Part shown: in pieces, positions 11,001-21,920 of the stretch
Layout: each line of letters begins with the position of its first letter
Position numbering within the stretch: the stretch's first letter is position 1
Assembly (NCBI GenBank): GCA_013368325.1
Contig: JAACJK010000165.1
Span: 930,001 to 994,000, forward strand
DNA from: Ephemerocybe angulata
Taxonomy: Eukaryota > Basidiomycota > Agaricomycetes > Agaricales > Psathyrellaceae
Direction of reading: 5' to 3'
DNA: 64,000 bases
The notes under the pieces: model-generated
What the model saw: the letters and a program-made list of their open reading frames with translations, nothing else
Database searches by the model: none
What the model was told of the DNA's origin: nothing
Program-made: the position numbers and the translations under genes

Positions 11001-12378
11001 ATTGACTCGGCGAGCATGGGATAGTCTAGTGACAGTGTATTTCATCGCAAGCAGTACAAATTCGGAGAACTGAGAAAGGTAATACAGAGACACAATAAGT
11101 TTAGCCCAATACTCAGCCCACCGAGCTGGGCACTCTTCTCGACAGCATCAACGACTTTCTGTACTTCAACTGGCAATCGCGTCTTCAAAGGTTGCAAACT
11201 CGCCCTGGCCCCTGACCCTCTCTCAAACTCTTCCCAAATTCGATCCATTCCCTCCTGATAAGCTCGAAAAACGTACCCTTCTCCTTTGTCTCAACAATAA
11301 GAGCTGGGTCTTCCACCTTGAGATATATGCGCCCAAAGTTTGCCCGTTGACAGTGATAGTGGGGTTGGAAATGTTGAGGAAGGAGTTCCTCCCTTGTAGA
11401 CCTCCGTCATCCACTTCAAACTTAACACTCCCCTTCTCTCCATCTATAATTTACAACAGGTTCTTGCGACCAGGAGCATTTTTGTAGCCCGACCTCCAAT
11501 TGGTGGAAGTTGGGCGCCTGACTTAAGCGCCCCGGTGAAGGAGTAATGATCCGGGGAGTTGGACTTGATAGTGTGGAAAAGTTCTTGGGATCTTGAGAAG
11601 AATATACGACGTCGATGCTGGGATAGTATGTAGAGGCAACTGAGCCGATGGTGGCGGAGGGTCCGAGGGGGTAGATCAAGGATCCTGAGATAAACGGGAG
11701 TGGTATCAGCACAGAACAGGGTATATCAGTAATGTATGTCGTACCATTGGCCTTGTCTTGGGCATAGAGATCATATTCGAGGGCCTCTGGCTGCCAATAG
11801 CGAGACTCCCGTGCGATATTCCGGATGAATGTTGTCGAGATCACTGCTTTCCCGATTTTTTCGGACAGCTTTCCCTGTAAGTTGGGCTTCAGCATGTAGA
11901 AATGCAAAACTCAGATGTGAGACACAGACCTTTCTCCGTGCATAACTATGCACGCCCTGTGTGGGGTGTCTATGTGGTGCCTGCCGCATTGGAAATTTGA
12001 CTTTTCGTTTACAATACCTTTCTATCCTACCTATTTACCCCGCGAATCCCCCGCATAGAAGGTTAGCATTGCAGTCCTTTGAACAGCGTCGGTAATTTGG
12101 TTCTAACCCCTGAACGTGGAAACTTAAAACATCCGAACACGGCCTGAAGAACCCATCAAGCAGCAGTGCGAGGCTGTGTGGCGCCCTGTCATATTCTATC
12201 GAGGGACCGCTTTCTGCTTGACCACCACGAGCCTGAGGCCATCTCCACTGCGTACTTCGAGGTCTGATACCCTTGATACCATCGGCGACCCCACTATACC
12301 CTGAACATCCCTTCTCTCCCACCTATTATCCTTGAGCTGTCGGTTGAGGACTCAACTCCCTGAGCTTCAGTAATCACG
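8031..12378. other. Gene-poor stretch, 4.3 kb
   Basis: No ORF here shows a domain, a signal peptide or a convincing exon chain. The short open frames at 8752-9242 and 9622-10194 overlap on both strands and have no coding character I can defend. One copy of the TTAAGCGCC motif lies at 8327-8336 (reverse orientation) and another at 11523-11531. The only possible gene remnant is at 11042-11907. Confidence 0.6.
11042..11907 (-). pseudogene. Possible degraded gene of unknown function
   Basis: Several minus-strand segments look protein-like but do not join cleanly. One is a 160-codon frame at 11907-11422. A second includes EVDDGGLQGRNSFLNISN near 11415-11350. A third reads FGRIYLKVEDPALIVETKEK and continues at 11340-11200. 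A plausible intron with a branch-like TTACTGAT lies near 11740-11690, but splicing it changes frame into less convincing sequence. The EVDDGG and FGRIYL segments need a one-base frame change at about 11340. I recognise no family. It could be a decayed gene or chance. Confidence 0.25.
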
Positions 12379-14906
12379 ATGGCGAGCGCGGTTATTGATC
12401 CAGAGTATGTTTTTCGTTCAACTAGTAGGCTCTTCAAGTTCTCGTGCTGACTCTCGTTACTATCATGGTGCTCTAGAGCATGGGACTTAACAGGTACATC
12501 AATCCTCTTCGTGGCTTGACGAGGCACAGCACCTGACCTGACTCGAATGCACAGTCGTCCGTGCGCAAGGGCTGCGACTTATGCGTCCTGAGAAGTCCTG
12601 GAGACCCATTGTTACCGTCGAAGTAGACAAACAGAGTCGACACGAGACGGTGCTTGGTGTTGACGGCCAGAACCCCAACTTGAAGGCGCTATTTCGCTTG
12701 TAAGTCGAGTTGCTTTGTCATTCAAAATGTTATGCGAGAGGGGAACGTTTGACGTACTACACACAGCTACGATGTGAGACCAACCTCTACCCTCGATATG
12801 AAAGTATGGCATCGGTCACAGACCAAGAAGAAGAGCAAGAAGATGAACCTCGTCGCCTCCGCTACCCACTGTCTTGGGGACTTGGTCAGGAAGCTTGAAA
12901 TCGAGGAGGAGGCTGCGTTGGCTGGGAAAGATAGGGCTAAAGGTACGGTTCTCAAAAGTACATATCCATTCTTACCTCCTTCACCCTCTCCCCACCCACT
13001 CCGACCGAGCATCCCCGACCGAGCATCTCCGTTGCTTGAAGGATGATAGTCATCTACCTGCTGGCGCGTAACGACGACAACGTTACTAACTTTCCCCTAT
13101 CAGGCGGCAATCTTCTCGACCTACGCCTTGCATGTCAAGTCCCTTCCAAGCGTTACATAGGTTCATCATCGAGCAAAGGCCGCCCACAAAATGGAGCATC
13201 ATTGACGGTCAAACTTGTACCACCGCCGACCTGGCTCCAGAGGAAAGCGGCGACGAAGGATGAGCCAGCTCTTGAAGACACTTTCGGAAGGAGTGACACC
13301 CTTGAGACTGTAGGGTACTCATCTGAAAGCGCAGCATCAGCGGCGTCGTCCTGTGAGTTGCGGCACCATCGTCTCATGGTCATTCGCTGACCCACGTCTT
13401 TTGCAGCATCCTCCGCCCATTCCCAGAACTCAGAACAGCATACCCAAATCGACATTCATCCACCATCACCAAGACAGTCGCCTACCCAGGCCACCACTAC
13501 AGTACCTTCTCCACCCGAACTCCGACGGCGCACGACTAAGCGCCGCAGGTCGCGTATCAAGGGCTACAGCTTGTTCTCCGACGAGGAGCCTCCCCTCGGA
13601 TCTGGATCGTGTAGCGAAACGGACTCCAATTGCTCATCGACATCATCCTTCTCGTTATCAGGGACCGGTTCACGGTACGACGAACTTGGCTCGAGTACTT
13701 CATTCTTTGAGGATGCCGTACGCAGCACGCCCCTTGATTCATGCTTTGACGACTACACCGACACCGAAGAGCTGAGAAAGGTCGATCCCATGGACCTGAT
13801 TATCACCCCCACACACCAAGTACACCAGTCCGCCCCACGCACTATCTCCCTCGAGACCACCAAAACGCATACCCATACCCATATTACCACGACGGACGAA
13901 GCCACGAAAACGAAGACGGATACGGACACAAAACGGACGAGTGTCACGCGCTGGATCGCGGCATCCCTTCTCCCTCAGCACGTACTGACGCATAACGTGT
14001 CGACCGACTCATTGAAGCCGCCAAGCGATATCGTCCCGCCTTACACGGAAACTGATATCACCACGGCAGGTCCTTCGAGTATCCCCATGGGTGATGTCAA
14101 GGTCGCCGTCGCGGACGGAGATGTGGAGGGTGCTGTGGAAGTGCATCACGGTGCGACGAGACAGAAGGAGAGGTCGAAGAACGAGTGGTGGGAGGTCTTC
14201 CTTGGCAACTTTACATTCTACTTGGAGCTCAGAGATGCAAGGACGGACTCGCAGTTCGAGGCTGTGCTCAGCAATTTGAGAATGGAATGGACGTTTATGG
14301 CCGGATTCGTGAGTTCTTCATCGCCTTCTCTAATTATACCTTCGTCTAACACCTGCCTTTCCTTAGCTCGCAGCCCTCGGGGCGGTCGACGTCGCAGTCC
14401 TCGCTATCAACCCTGACAGCCCCTTGGTCCCTCTCACCCCGCTCTCTTTACGTGCCATTGCCCTCTCTTCAACATTCTCCGGCCTCGGGCTGACCTCTCT
14501 CGCGTACTTCATTCTCCGATATTCCCTCTCCACCCCTGCCCTATTCCGCACCCGCGCCCTCGACCTTTACAAGTCGTACTTCTTTTTCTCCCTCTCGGCG
14601 CGTGCGCCCACATTGTGCATGGTGGGGAGTGCAGGGAGCATCCTGCTGTTCTTGGCAGTGGTGGCGTTTGAAATGTGGCCAGTGGGAACGATGGTCGGGT
14701 GCTTCTTCGTTGGGGTTCTGATGAGCCTCCAGTTCTTGGTGTATGGCGTACATATGTTCGTCAAGGGCATCAGTGGGTGTGGGAGGAGGGTAGTAGGAGG
14801 TGTGAGGAGAGTTGTACTAGGGAAGGCGGCCGGGAGTGCAGGTACCACGGCGGCTGGAAAGGCGAGAGCTAGCGGGAAGATGGTGCGGCCTACAGCAGGG
14901 GTATGA
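12379..14906 (+). CDS. C2-domain membrane protein
   Basis: Seven exons fit one 684-residue protein: 12379-12404, 12494-12510, 12555-12699, 12767-12942, 13104-13352, 13407-14308 and 14367-14906. The N-terminal 150 residues look like a C2 domain (RPIVTVEVDKQSRHETVLG, then TSTLDMKVWHRSQTKKKSKK). C2 domains bind membranes or partner proteins, often with calcium. A long Ser/Thr/Asp-rich disordered middle follows, then EWWEVFLGNFTFYLELRDAR and a C-terminal block of about four hydrophobic helices (VDVAVLAI, SLRAIALSSTFSGLG, GSAGSILLFLAVVAFE, MVGCFFVGVLMSLQFLV) with a basic tail. It is probably membrane-anchored at the C-terminus with a cytosolic C2 head. The tiny second exon and its GTGGCT donor are the weakest part of the model. 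The precise role is unknown. Confidence 0.8.
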
Positions 14907-15572
14907 AGCTTGGGGTCAAGGGGGTCCGCGAGGCGCTTAGTGAAGGCAAGCCGCTATATAAGATTGCTGTTAAAAGCTGTATACCATACAAAACACTATA
15001 AAACATTGCCTCTTGCTATTTGTTTTCACTGCGAGCCTGCGCTTTCGCCCACAGGTCGGTATGGTTGCAACGCAAAGCCTTTGGAATATCGCCAGTGCCC
15101 CCGACGCCGATGTACGGGCCTGATGGTCTCTCCCACCAAGCACCTACGACTGGTTTCACTTGGAGATCTGCGAGTCGAGGCCAAGTCTCGAACATCAGCG
15201 TGAGAATCGCTTTGATTTAAGCGCCCATGTCATGCCCGCATCAATTCCCTGTTTTCAATATGTGCTCAGAGTAGAACTGGCGCGGGAGCAGGTCGGCCTG
15301 CAAACCACTGTAAGCCTTAATGCAGCGTGGCGTATCTCCAGGTTCGCACGGTTGTTAGGATATAGCCTCTATATATATATATACATTGACTTTGCGCAAC
15401 ATAGTCTTGTTTGTTCACCGCAGTCACTTTCTATCTTGTCGGGCGGATTCTCACATCAAGTAGATGTCAACGCTATGCAAAAGAGTTTCATACTAGAGTT
15501 TACATATATGACGGAGGACTGGGTACGGAGAAGAATGGGGAACGTTCTGAGTATTCAATGATATTTATCCGC
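14907..15572. other. Intergenic, convergent 3' regions
   Basis: This lies between the 3' ends of the C2 gene and the actin gene. It holds a short (TA)n run near 15370-15385 and one TTAAGCGCCC motif at 15214-15223. I see no gene. Confidence 0.6.
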
Positions 15573-17009
15573 CTAGAAGCACTCTGCGAAAAATGAGCTC
15601 GAAGTCTGGAGAGGAAAGGTTCAAAGACGTACTGCGATGGACGACTCCCGGACCACTCTCATCGTACTCTTGCTTGGAGATCCACATATTCTGGAATGTG
15701 GACAATGACCCGAGGATACTACCACCGATCCATACGGAGTACTTCCTCTCGGGAGGCGCCGAGATCTTAACCTTCATGCCTCCCGGAGCAAGGTTGCTGA
15801 CTTCCTTATGCATACGTTCGGTAATACCAGGGAACATGGTTGTACCACCCGAAAGGACGATGTTACCGTAGAGCTCGCGGCGCACATCGATGTCGCATTT
15901 GACGATGGACGTGTATGTAGCTTCGTGGATACCCATGTCCTCCTTGCCGAGGAGGGCCGGCTGGAAGAGCGCTTCTGGGGCCCGGAATCTGGACGAGCTG
16001 AGTAAGTCAAATTGGCATGTAGACGCGAAGCGCAGCTCACCTTTCGTTACCAATGACAACGACCTGACCATCGGGTAACTCGTAGTTCTTCTCAATTGCT
16101 GAGGACGATGCTGCCCTTTGGATCTCGTCTTGGAAGTCCATTGCGACGTAGCAGAGTTTTTCCTTCATGTCGCGAACAATCTCGAGCTCGGCGCTGGTTG
16201 TGAAGGTATAACCGCGCTCGGTCAAACACCTCACCAGGTATCTTGTCAGGTCGCGGCCGGCAATATCCAAGCGCTGAATGGAGTGCGGGAGCGAGAATCC
16301 TTCGTAGATGGGGACAGTATGGGATACACCATCACCCGAATCGAGGACAATACCAGTCGTCCTGCCACTGGCGTAGAGGGAGAGAACGGCTTGGACCTGG
16401 ACGTAGAATGCGGGGGTGTTAAATGTCTCGAACATGATCTGGGTCATTTTCTCCCTGTTCGACTTTGGGTTGAGTGGAGCCTCTGTCAGAAGCACGGGAT
16501 GCTCTTCTGGAGCGACCCTCAGCTCGTTGTAGAAGGTATGATGCCAAATCTTCTCCATGTCGTCCCAGTTAGTGACGATGCCGTGCTCGATGGGGTACTT
16601 GAGGGTGAGGATTCCTCTCTTGGACTGTGCTTCATCGCTGATGGTCCGGTCAACAAGCGAGGCGAGGATAATACAATTCTTAACGTACCCTACATAGGAA
16701 TCCTTTTGACCCATTCCAACCATGACACCCTCATGACGGGGACGGCCTACAATACACCTGCGAAAGCGAATTAGCTGGAGCGAGGGGGATGGTGGTTAAT
16801 TAGACATACGGAAAAACGGCACGAGGGGCATCGTCTCCAGCAACTGCAAGGGATTATAGGTGGTTAGACGCAGGGCGACACATGGTGGACTCAGACCTAC
16901 AGCCGGCCTTGCACATTCCAGAGCCGTTATCAATAATCTAGAGGATGTCAGGAAAAAATCGACTTGTATGCTGACTGAGTCGTACAAGAGCAGCAATATC
17001 GTCCTCCAT
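15573..17009 (-). CDS. Diverged actin paralogue
   Basis: Seven exons joined by six short introns give a full-length actin of about 375 residues. It starts [20 protein letters not shown] and ends HRKCF. The last 11 nt exon (AG TGC TTC TAG, 15573-15583) follows a 49 nt intron. The nucleotide-binding signatures [15 protein letters not shown] and [13 protein letters not shown] are intact, and it should bind ATP and polymerise or bind actin partners. Many positions that are near-invariant in fungal conventional actin differ, for example FPCIVGRP for [22 protein letters not shown] for FETFNAPAFYVAIQ and [12 protein letters not shown] for GRDLTDYLMKIL. I read this as a second, diverged actin and not the housekeeping copy. 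It is not an actin-related protein, because length and loops match actin. Confidence 0.9.
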
Positions 17010-17124
17010 TGTGGAAAAGCGTAGAGGAATGAGCTACTGGGTTTCTTCTGGGTTTCTTTAGGGGATTGGGGAGGGGTAGAGCGAGGGAGTGAGGCTACGG
17101 ATGTGAAAAAGAAGGGGGAATTCA

Positions 17125-17130
17125 TTTATA
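17125..17130 (-). promoter_or_regulatory. TATA box of the actin paralogue
   Basis: TATAAA on the minus strand, about 115 bp upstream of the actin ATG, with a pyrimidine-rich leader between. Position and sequence fit a fungal core promoter. Confidence 0.5.
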
Positions 17131-18767
17131 GGGCTTCCCTCACTGATTCCGCAGCAAGTGGGCCTACGTGAGATTTACGGCGTTCTGTCGACAGACCGCT
17201 TCTCTCACCATCTATAGCAATAGGATCACCCTTCCTCCGAGCTTGGTGGCTTGGCAAGGCGCAGCACTCTCGCTAAGTAGGGCTGCGCGGCGTCGCAACG
17301 GACTGCGACAACGACAAGAACCATGATCTTAACAAAAGGTGCTTGTAACAATCGCCCACTGATTGCTGCGGACGCAGCTTAAGCCGAATTGTCTCAGGTC
17401 TGGCTCGGACACCGTCCAAGGAGACAACCGAGTGAGGTTGGTCGGTTGGTTGGTTTTGGTCACGAAAAGAACATCGTTATGCCAGAACGGCCGGGTTCGG
17501 CACATCAGTAGACATCTCATAATTCTTCAACCTTCTTGAAATGTGTCGCAGCCATATTATTGGGGTAGCTCAATCATTAAAGGCCCCTGGAAAGAGCGGA
17601 ATATGAGCCTGAAGTTGTTGTGTGCCATCCTTTGCAGGCAGTTGTGCACAAATCATGCATCAACATCCGGAGGCAAGGACGGTGATGATAATGACATGTA
17701 GTACATATACCGTTTGTATGGTTCATGATAGTATATCTTGCTCTCGTATGAATATGATCTACACATCTGCCAAATGCAGGGCTTCAGGTCAAGGCTGGGA
17801 GTTAATATCAAAGGTAACGCCCCCATTATGGGTAGAAATACAAATTAAGCGCCCATGGCGAAGTTGGCTTGGAGATCCATCACACCCTCTCTCTTATTCG
17901 GGTCCCGAGCTATACGATCAGCCAGAATCAGCCGCAAGGCATTCATCTCCCATCCTCCCCTCCTCATTGGCCCTCTTGATCTATTCAGTCCTGTCAGGCG
18001 ACTTCCTGCATGGTGATTAGGACATCCGTGTACGTCACTTCTGTATTCTCGAGGCTGGGGATGGGAACGAGGTGGCAACATTTCAATTGACCCGCTTGAA
18101 ATACGTAGTGAACAGGCCCGTCAGAAATCACCCAGCCATGGGAATGCTACCTGACAACTTTGACACGCCCTTATCCGTAGCGATCGGGGGCAACGGCAAG
18201 AGCCCTCGAGCGCCGACGTTTAACACCGTGCTCACTGGCTTCTACGATGCCCGAGCATAAATATGCAACTTTCGAGTCGTTTGTTCCCCTGTTCCATCTT
18301 CTTCTCTCGTTGTACTATACCACACCTCGCTTATAGCAAAGGAGTTTAACAAGAACTTATACCTTTTGAGTGCTCGACCATCGTTGATGACAGCGAGAAA
18401 GCATCCCCGTCGCTATCATGGCGGGCTCCTCCCGACGCAACCCCATCCTCTATCACATCCGTCCGCCATCCTGTCAGCCAGGTGTCGGCCATGGGAATTG
18501 TCGTATTCGTATTCCATCAAATTGAGCCCTTACGTCCTCCCGTGCCTCTATCATGGAGCTGAAGTCAAATTCAGGACATTTGAAGTAACGTGCTTAGAGA
18601 GGACTAAGCTGTCGAAACCCTTCACCCTCCTTTCCCCCCCACCTACATCCTTTTTCTCCGCCCCAGTCTTCAATTTCCAAGGACATACCACCCCCTAGTG
18701 CCAAATACTCACAGCACCGTGGCTAGGAGCCGCCCACACAGGAGCATCTTGGGACGTCACAACCTCC
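17131..18767. other. Intergenic, 1.6 kb
   Basis: This is the region between the divergent actin and DUF6534 genes. It contains one TTAAGCGCCC motif (17845-17854). No ORF has a recognisable domain or a supported exon chain. Confidence 0.5.
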
Positions 18768-20656
18768 ATGTCGGTTCTACCCACCGTCGACAACACATGG
18801 GGCGCAGCGTTTATAGGATTGCTCCTTGCCGCAGTGTAAGTGTAGTTCTTTAATCAGCGACAGCAACTTGCTTCTGCACATATATCTAACTGCGTCGTTC
18901 CGCAGGCTTTATGGTATAACATGCCTCCAAACGTTCGCTTTCTATTTGGTCGATTGCCACGATATTCAAGCTCAAATGGACCCAGATACATATACTTCAC
19001 AACGTACCCTGAGGATGGCTGGGAGTATAAGACCATGGTACGCCCATCGCACAATCTTTCCTTTCCGCTCAATTCACTTCATTTGTGTACAGGCTGGAAC
19101 GGCGTTGTACGTCCATTGTTTTCGGCTTCCCTGAGATATGACCAACATGCACCACCCTAGTGTTCTCGACACGACGTCTCTTGCTCTTATAAGCAGTGCA
19201 ATCTACGGATATCGTCAGTATCGGTCTCACTGCGTGGCCCGATTAGGCCTCGAACTTGCGTGCTAAGTCCCATTGTTGGTCAATACAGTGATAACAGATA
19301 TGTACGCTCCTTTGAATCTGCTATTCGTGAATAGGTGCGTCCCAGATCCTTTGACGAAGGGAAATTTTACTAACCAATGTGCAGAGCCTTTGATGTGAGC
19401 AAGCTCTATCGCGTACGCTGAACGGATGGGCAGACTAATTTCGCTGCCTCTTCCAAGGTCGAGCCAAGCATAATGGTACGGCCAGTTTGCTCAGACTCGA
19501 TCCCTTTAATAGCATCTGATATGTCTCTTCTGCTATAGGGTTTACTAGCCTTCCTAACCCATCTGTCAGTACTTTCCAATAACGCGTTTATCAGTGATGT
19601 TCAACCTGAATATAGCTACCTTGGAAAAAGAGTATGGAAAGTTTGCAACCGCAACTTGTGGCTCGGCATGTTGCTGGTACGCACTCTGTTCCTCCTTGTA
19701 ATATTCCCGTCGCTCACACTTTTTAATCAAGGGTGCCTTATTGCTCACCACACTATGTGCGTCGTGTTCGCCAAATTTTGAAGGTTGTGCGAGAACTAGA
19801 CTAAAAACAGCCTCTATGTTTCAGCTTTGGCGTTTGGTAAGTAGTTCATTGTGGACACTATTTGAGTGATCAAATTCTGAACCCACCCGTAATCCAGCTT
19901 CAACAGTTGTGTCGTGCGTTTCATTACCTCTCCTCGCTCCATCTGATTTCTAAGGGCGACTATAGATGGAAACACCGAACATGGATATCTCTTAAAACTA
20001 GCATCCGCCCCTTAGCTCTGGCCGGAATAATTACCTCTGTCCTGCTCGACACTACGATCGCCTCTGTGCTATGTCTCTTTCTCGTCCGGCATGTGCGGGA
20101 AGTGGAAGGAAAGAAGACGCGCCGGCTCGTCAGAAAGCTTCTGGTATTCGCAATTAACACGGGGCTAGCGAGTAGTTTGCTGTCGATTCTCAACCTTGCC
20201 ATGGTATGTCGCCCTAAACGAAGACCTGGATTCTGGCACTTGGCTGATAATATCATCAGTTCTTTGCATTCCCTGATACGATGATCTTTCTCTGCTTAAC
20301 CCTTATATACAGCAAGGGTAAGTTTGCAAGCGCCAATGGCCATAGTATGAACTTGTTCTAACATTGTTGCAGTCTACGCCAACGCCCTGCTCGCAAATCT
20401 CAACTCGCGCGAACACCTACGCTGTTCGCTCGAGTCCAGTCCAAGCGACTGCGACGCCGTATCCCTCAACCTATCTGCCTTCAAAACAGGTACACCAAGA
20501 CCGCAATCAGAAAGGTCGATGGAATTGCATACTATACATCCTTGGAATGACACGCTTCAAGATCGCGCGGATGAGCGGGATGATATGAAAGACTCTGGGT
20601 TGCTGGGGGGCGACAATGTCGAAGCAGGGGAGAATTTGGCTTCGAATCTGCCTTAG
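18768..20656 (+). CDS. DUF6534-type seven-helix membrane protein, copy 1
   Basis: Many small exons (ATG 18768-18770) encode a multi-pass membrane protein. Segments in order: DNTWGAAFIGLLLAAV, LYGITCLQT, YIYFTTYPEDGWEYKTM, VLDTTSLALISSAIYGY, VITDMYAPLNLLFVNR, GLLAFLTHL then YLGKRVWKVCNRNLWLGMLL, then LDTTIASVLCLFLVRHVREV, KLLVFAINTGLASSLLSILNLAM and FPDTMIFLCLTLIYSKVYANALLANLNSRE, with a polar cytosolic tail. The LDT..H-like motif, RVWKxSNRN-like loop and SKVYANALLANLNSRE end are hallmarks of the DUF6534 family, which is greatly expanded in Agaricomycetes and of unknown function. The gene is mirrored by copy 2 at 27197-29129. Confidence 0.82.
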
Positions 20657-20744
20657 AGACACTGTAATCAGAGTAAATGAATTCGAGTAAGAGAGCTCTA
20701 TCTTCCGTCTAATGGCTATTAGAGTTGGGATATCACACCCCCAA

Positions 20745-21659
20745 CTTCATCATCTAAAGCAGGGCCTATTGCGACAGAATCCCCAAACCTGCCCTCTTCG
20801 CCGCAATCTCGTCCCGCAACATGTTGACACGATTGTCCAACCTGGCACTCATATCCACGCTGTTCGTATTGAGCCCCATCCCTTTCTCCAGGCTCTACTC
20901 GCACCCTTTAATGCCTGCTCCCACTCCCCCGTCCAATGTGCCTCACTCTTGCCCAAGTCACGCCCTTGCCTCACTGAACTTCTCGAATCTCGGCGACTCC
21001 ACGTTCGAACCACGCCATGCCCCCCACCCAGGTATTCACCTTCACCTGCCCGGACTCCTGCAGCCTTACAGCTTCACTCAAGAACGCCTGCGCTGCACCG
21101 TACGACTCTGATGGCATGTGGAAAATGCCCAAGAGCAGCCGTGTACGGCTAGCTCATCCCCGTTATCCAAATCGACAACTTCACCAACCTTCTCGTGCGT
21201 CAGTGTAGCGGAGGATGCAGCGGCAGACGAGCTCCTCCACCCGGAGAAGAACCCGGACGAGGTTGTACTGGGTAAGGGGATCGTCCCACCCCGGTTGGTA
21301 GCTTCACGGTCGACATTGTGCAGCGCGAACGCTTCGATTTCCGAAGCTTGCGCGTGAGCGCGGCAAACGTCGCGATATGGGCCTTGGCTATGGCGACGTC
21401 GATCCGGGTGTGCGTGTTCCAGACTGTCGATGAAAGCCATTTAATCGTTAAGGAACTGAAAAGAGGATCAGCCACGTACAGAAACCCATCCTCATGGACT
21501 GACCTTGACGGCCTCGATATGTCGTGCATCAGTCGGCATGTCCTTCCCTCCCATCTTCTTAGTATCAATCAAGCCGGGATGGTGTCGAGCTGGGGCTTTA
21601 CCATATCGCCGGCTGAGAAGTAACATCCAGTAGCGATGGAGGGGTATGTTCCATGCGAC
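20745..21659 (-). pseudogene. Truncated IML2-family pseudogene
   Basis: Read on the minus strand, this matches only the C-terminal half of the two neighbouring IML2-like genes. It begins at the exon equivalent to [12 protein letters not shown] (here SHGTYPSIATGCYFSAGD) and ends with [17 protein letters not shown]. It is broken: the frame is lost within DTIPA/GLIDTKK, and an in-frame TAG interrupts the segment aligned with [13 protein letters not shown]. No N-terminal half lies upstream before IML2-a. It is a decayed partial tandem copy. Confidence 0.85.
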
Positions 21660-21920
21660 CTATAGAGATGCTCAGTTTAAAGAGACGGCATAGAGGTGGC
21701 TAGAGGGATAAGCCATGTTAGGGGGCGCTGAGCGCTGGGACTGCGTCCCTGCAGTGAAAAATATCATTGTATTATATCCATCCATATCAATGCCAGATCC
21801 GCTGCGAAGTTCTATCGTACGTCAATGTCCATGCAGTCAAATTCTATCCTCTCTCGCTCTACCATCTTCCATCGCCCACATACTCATCACTCGGTGGAAC
21901 AGACTATCATCCCAAGGTCT

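Noticed and set aside
15370..15385. (TA)n microsatellite
   Set aside because: An ordinary short simple repeat with no evident function.
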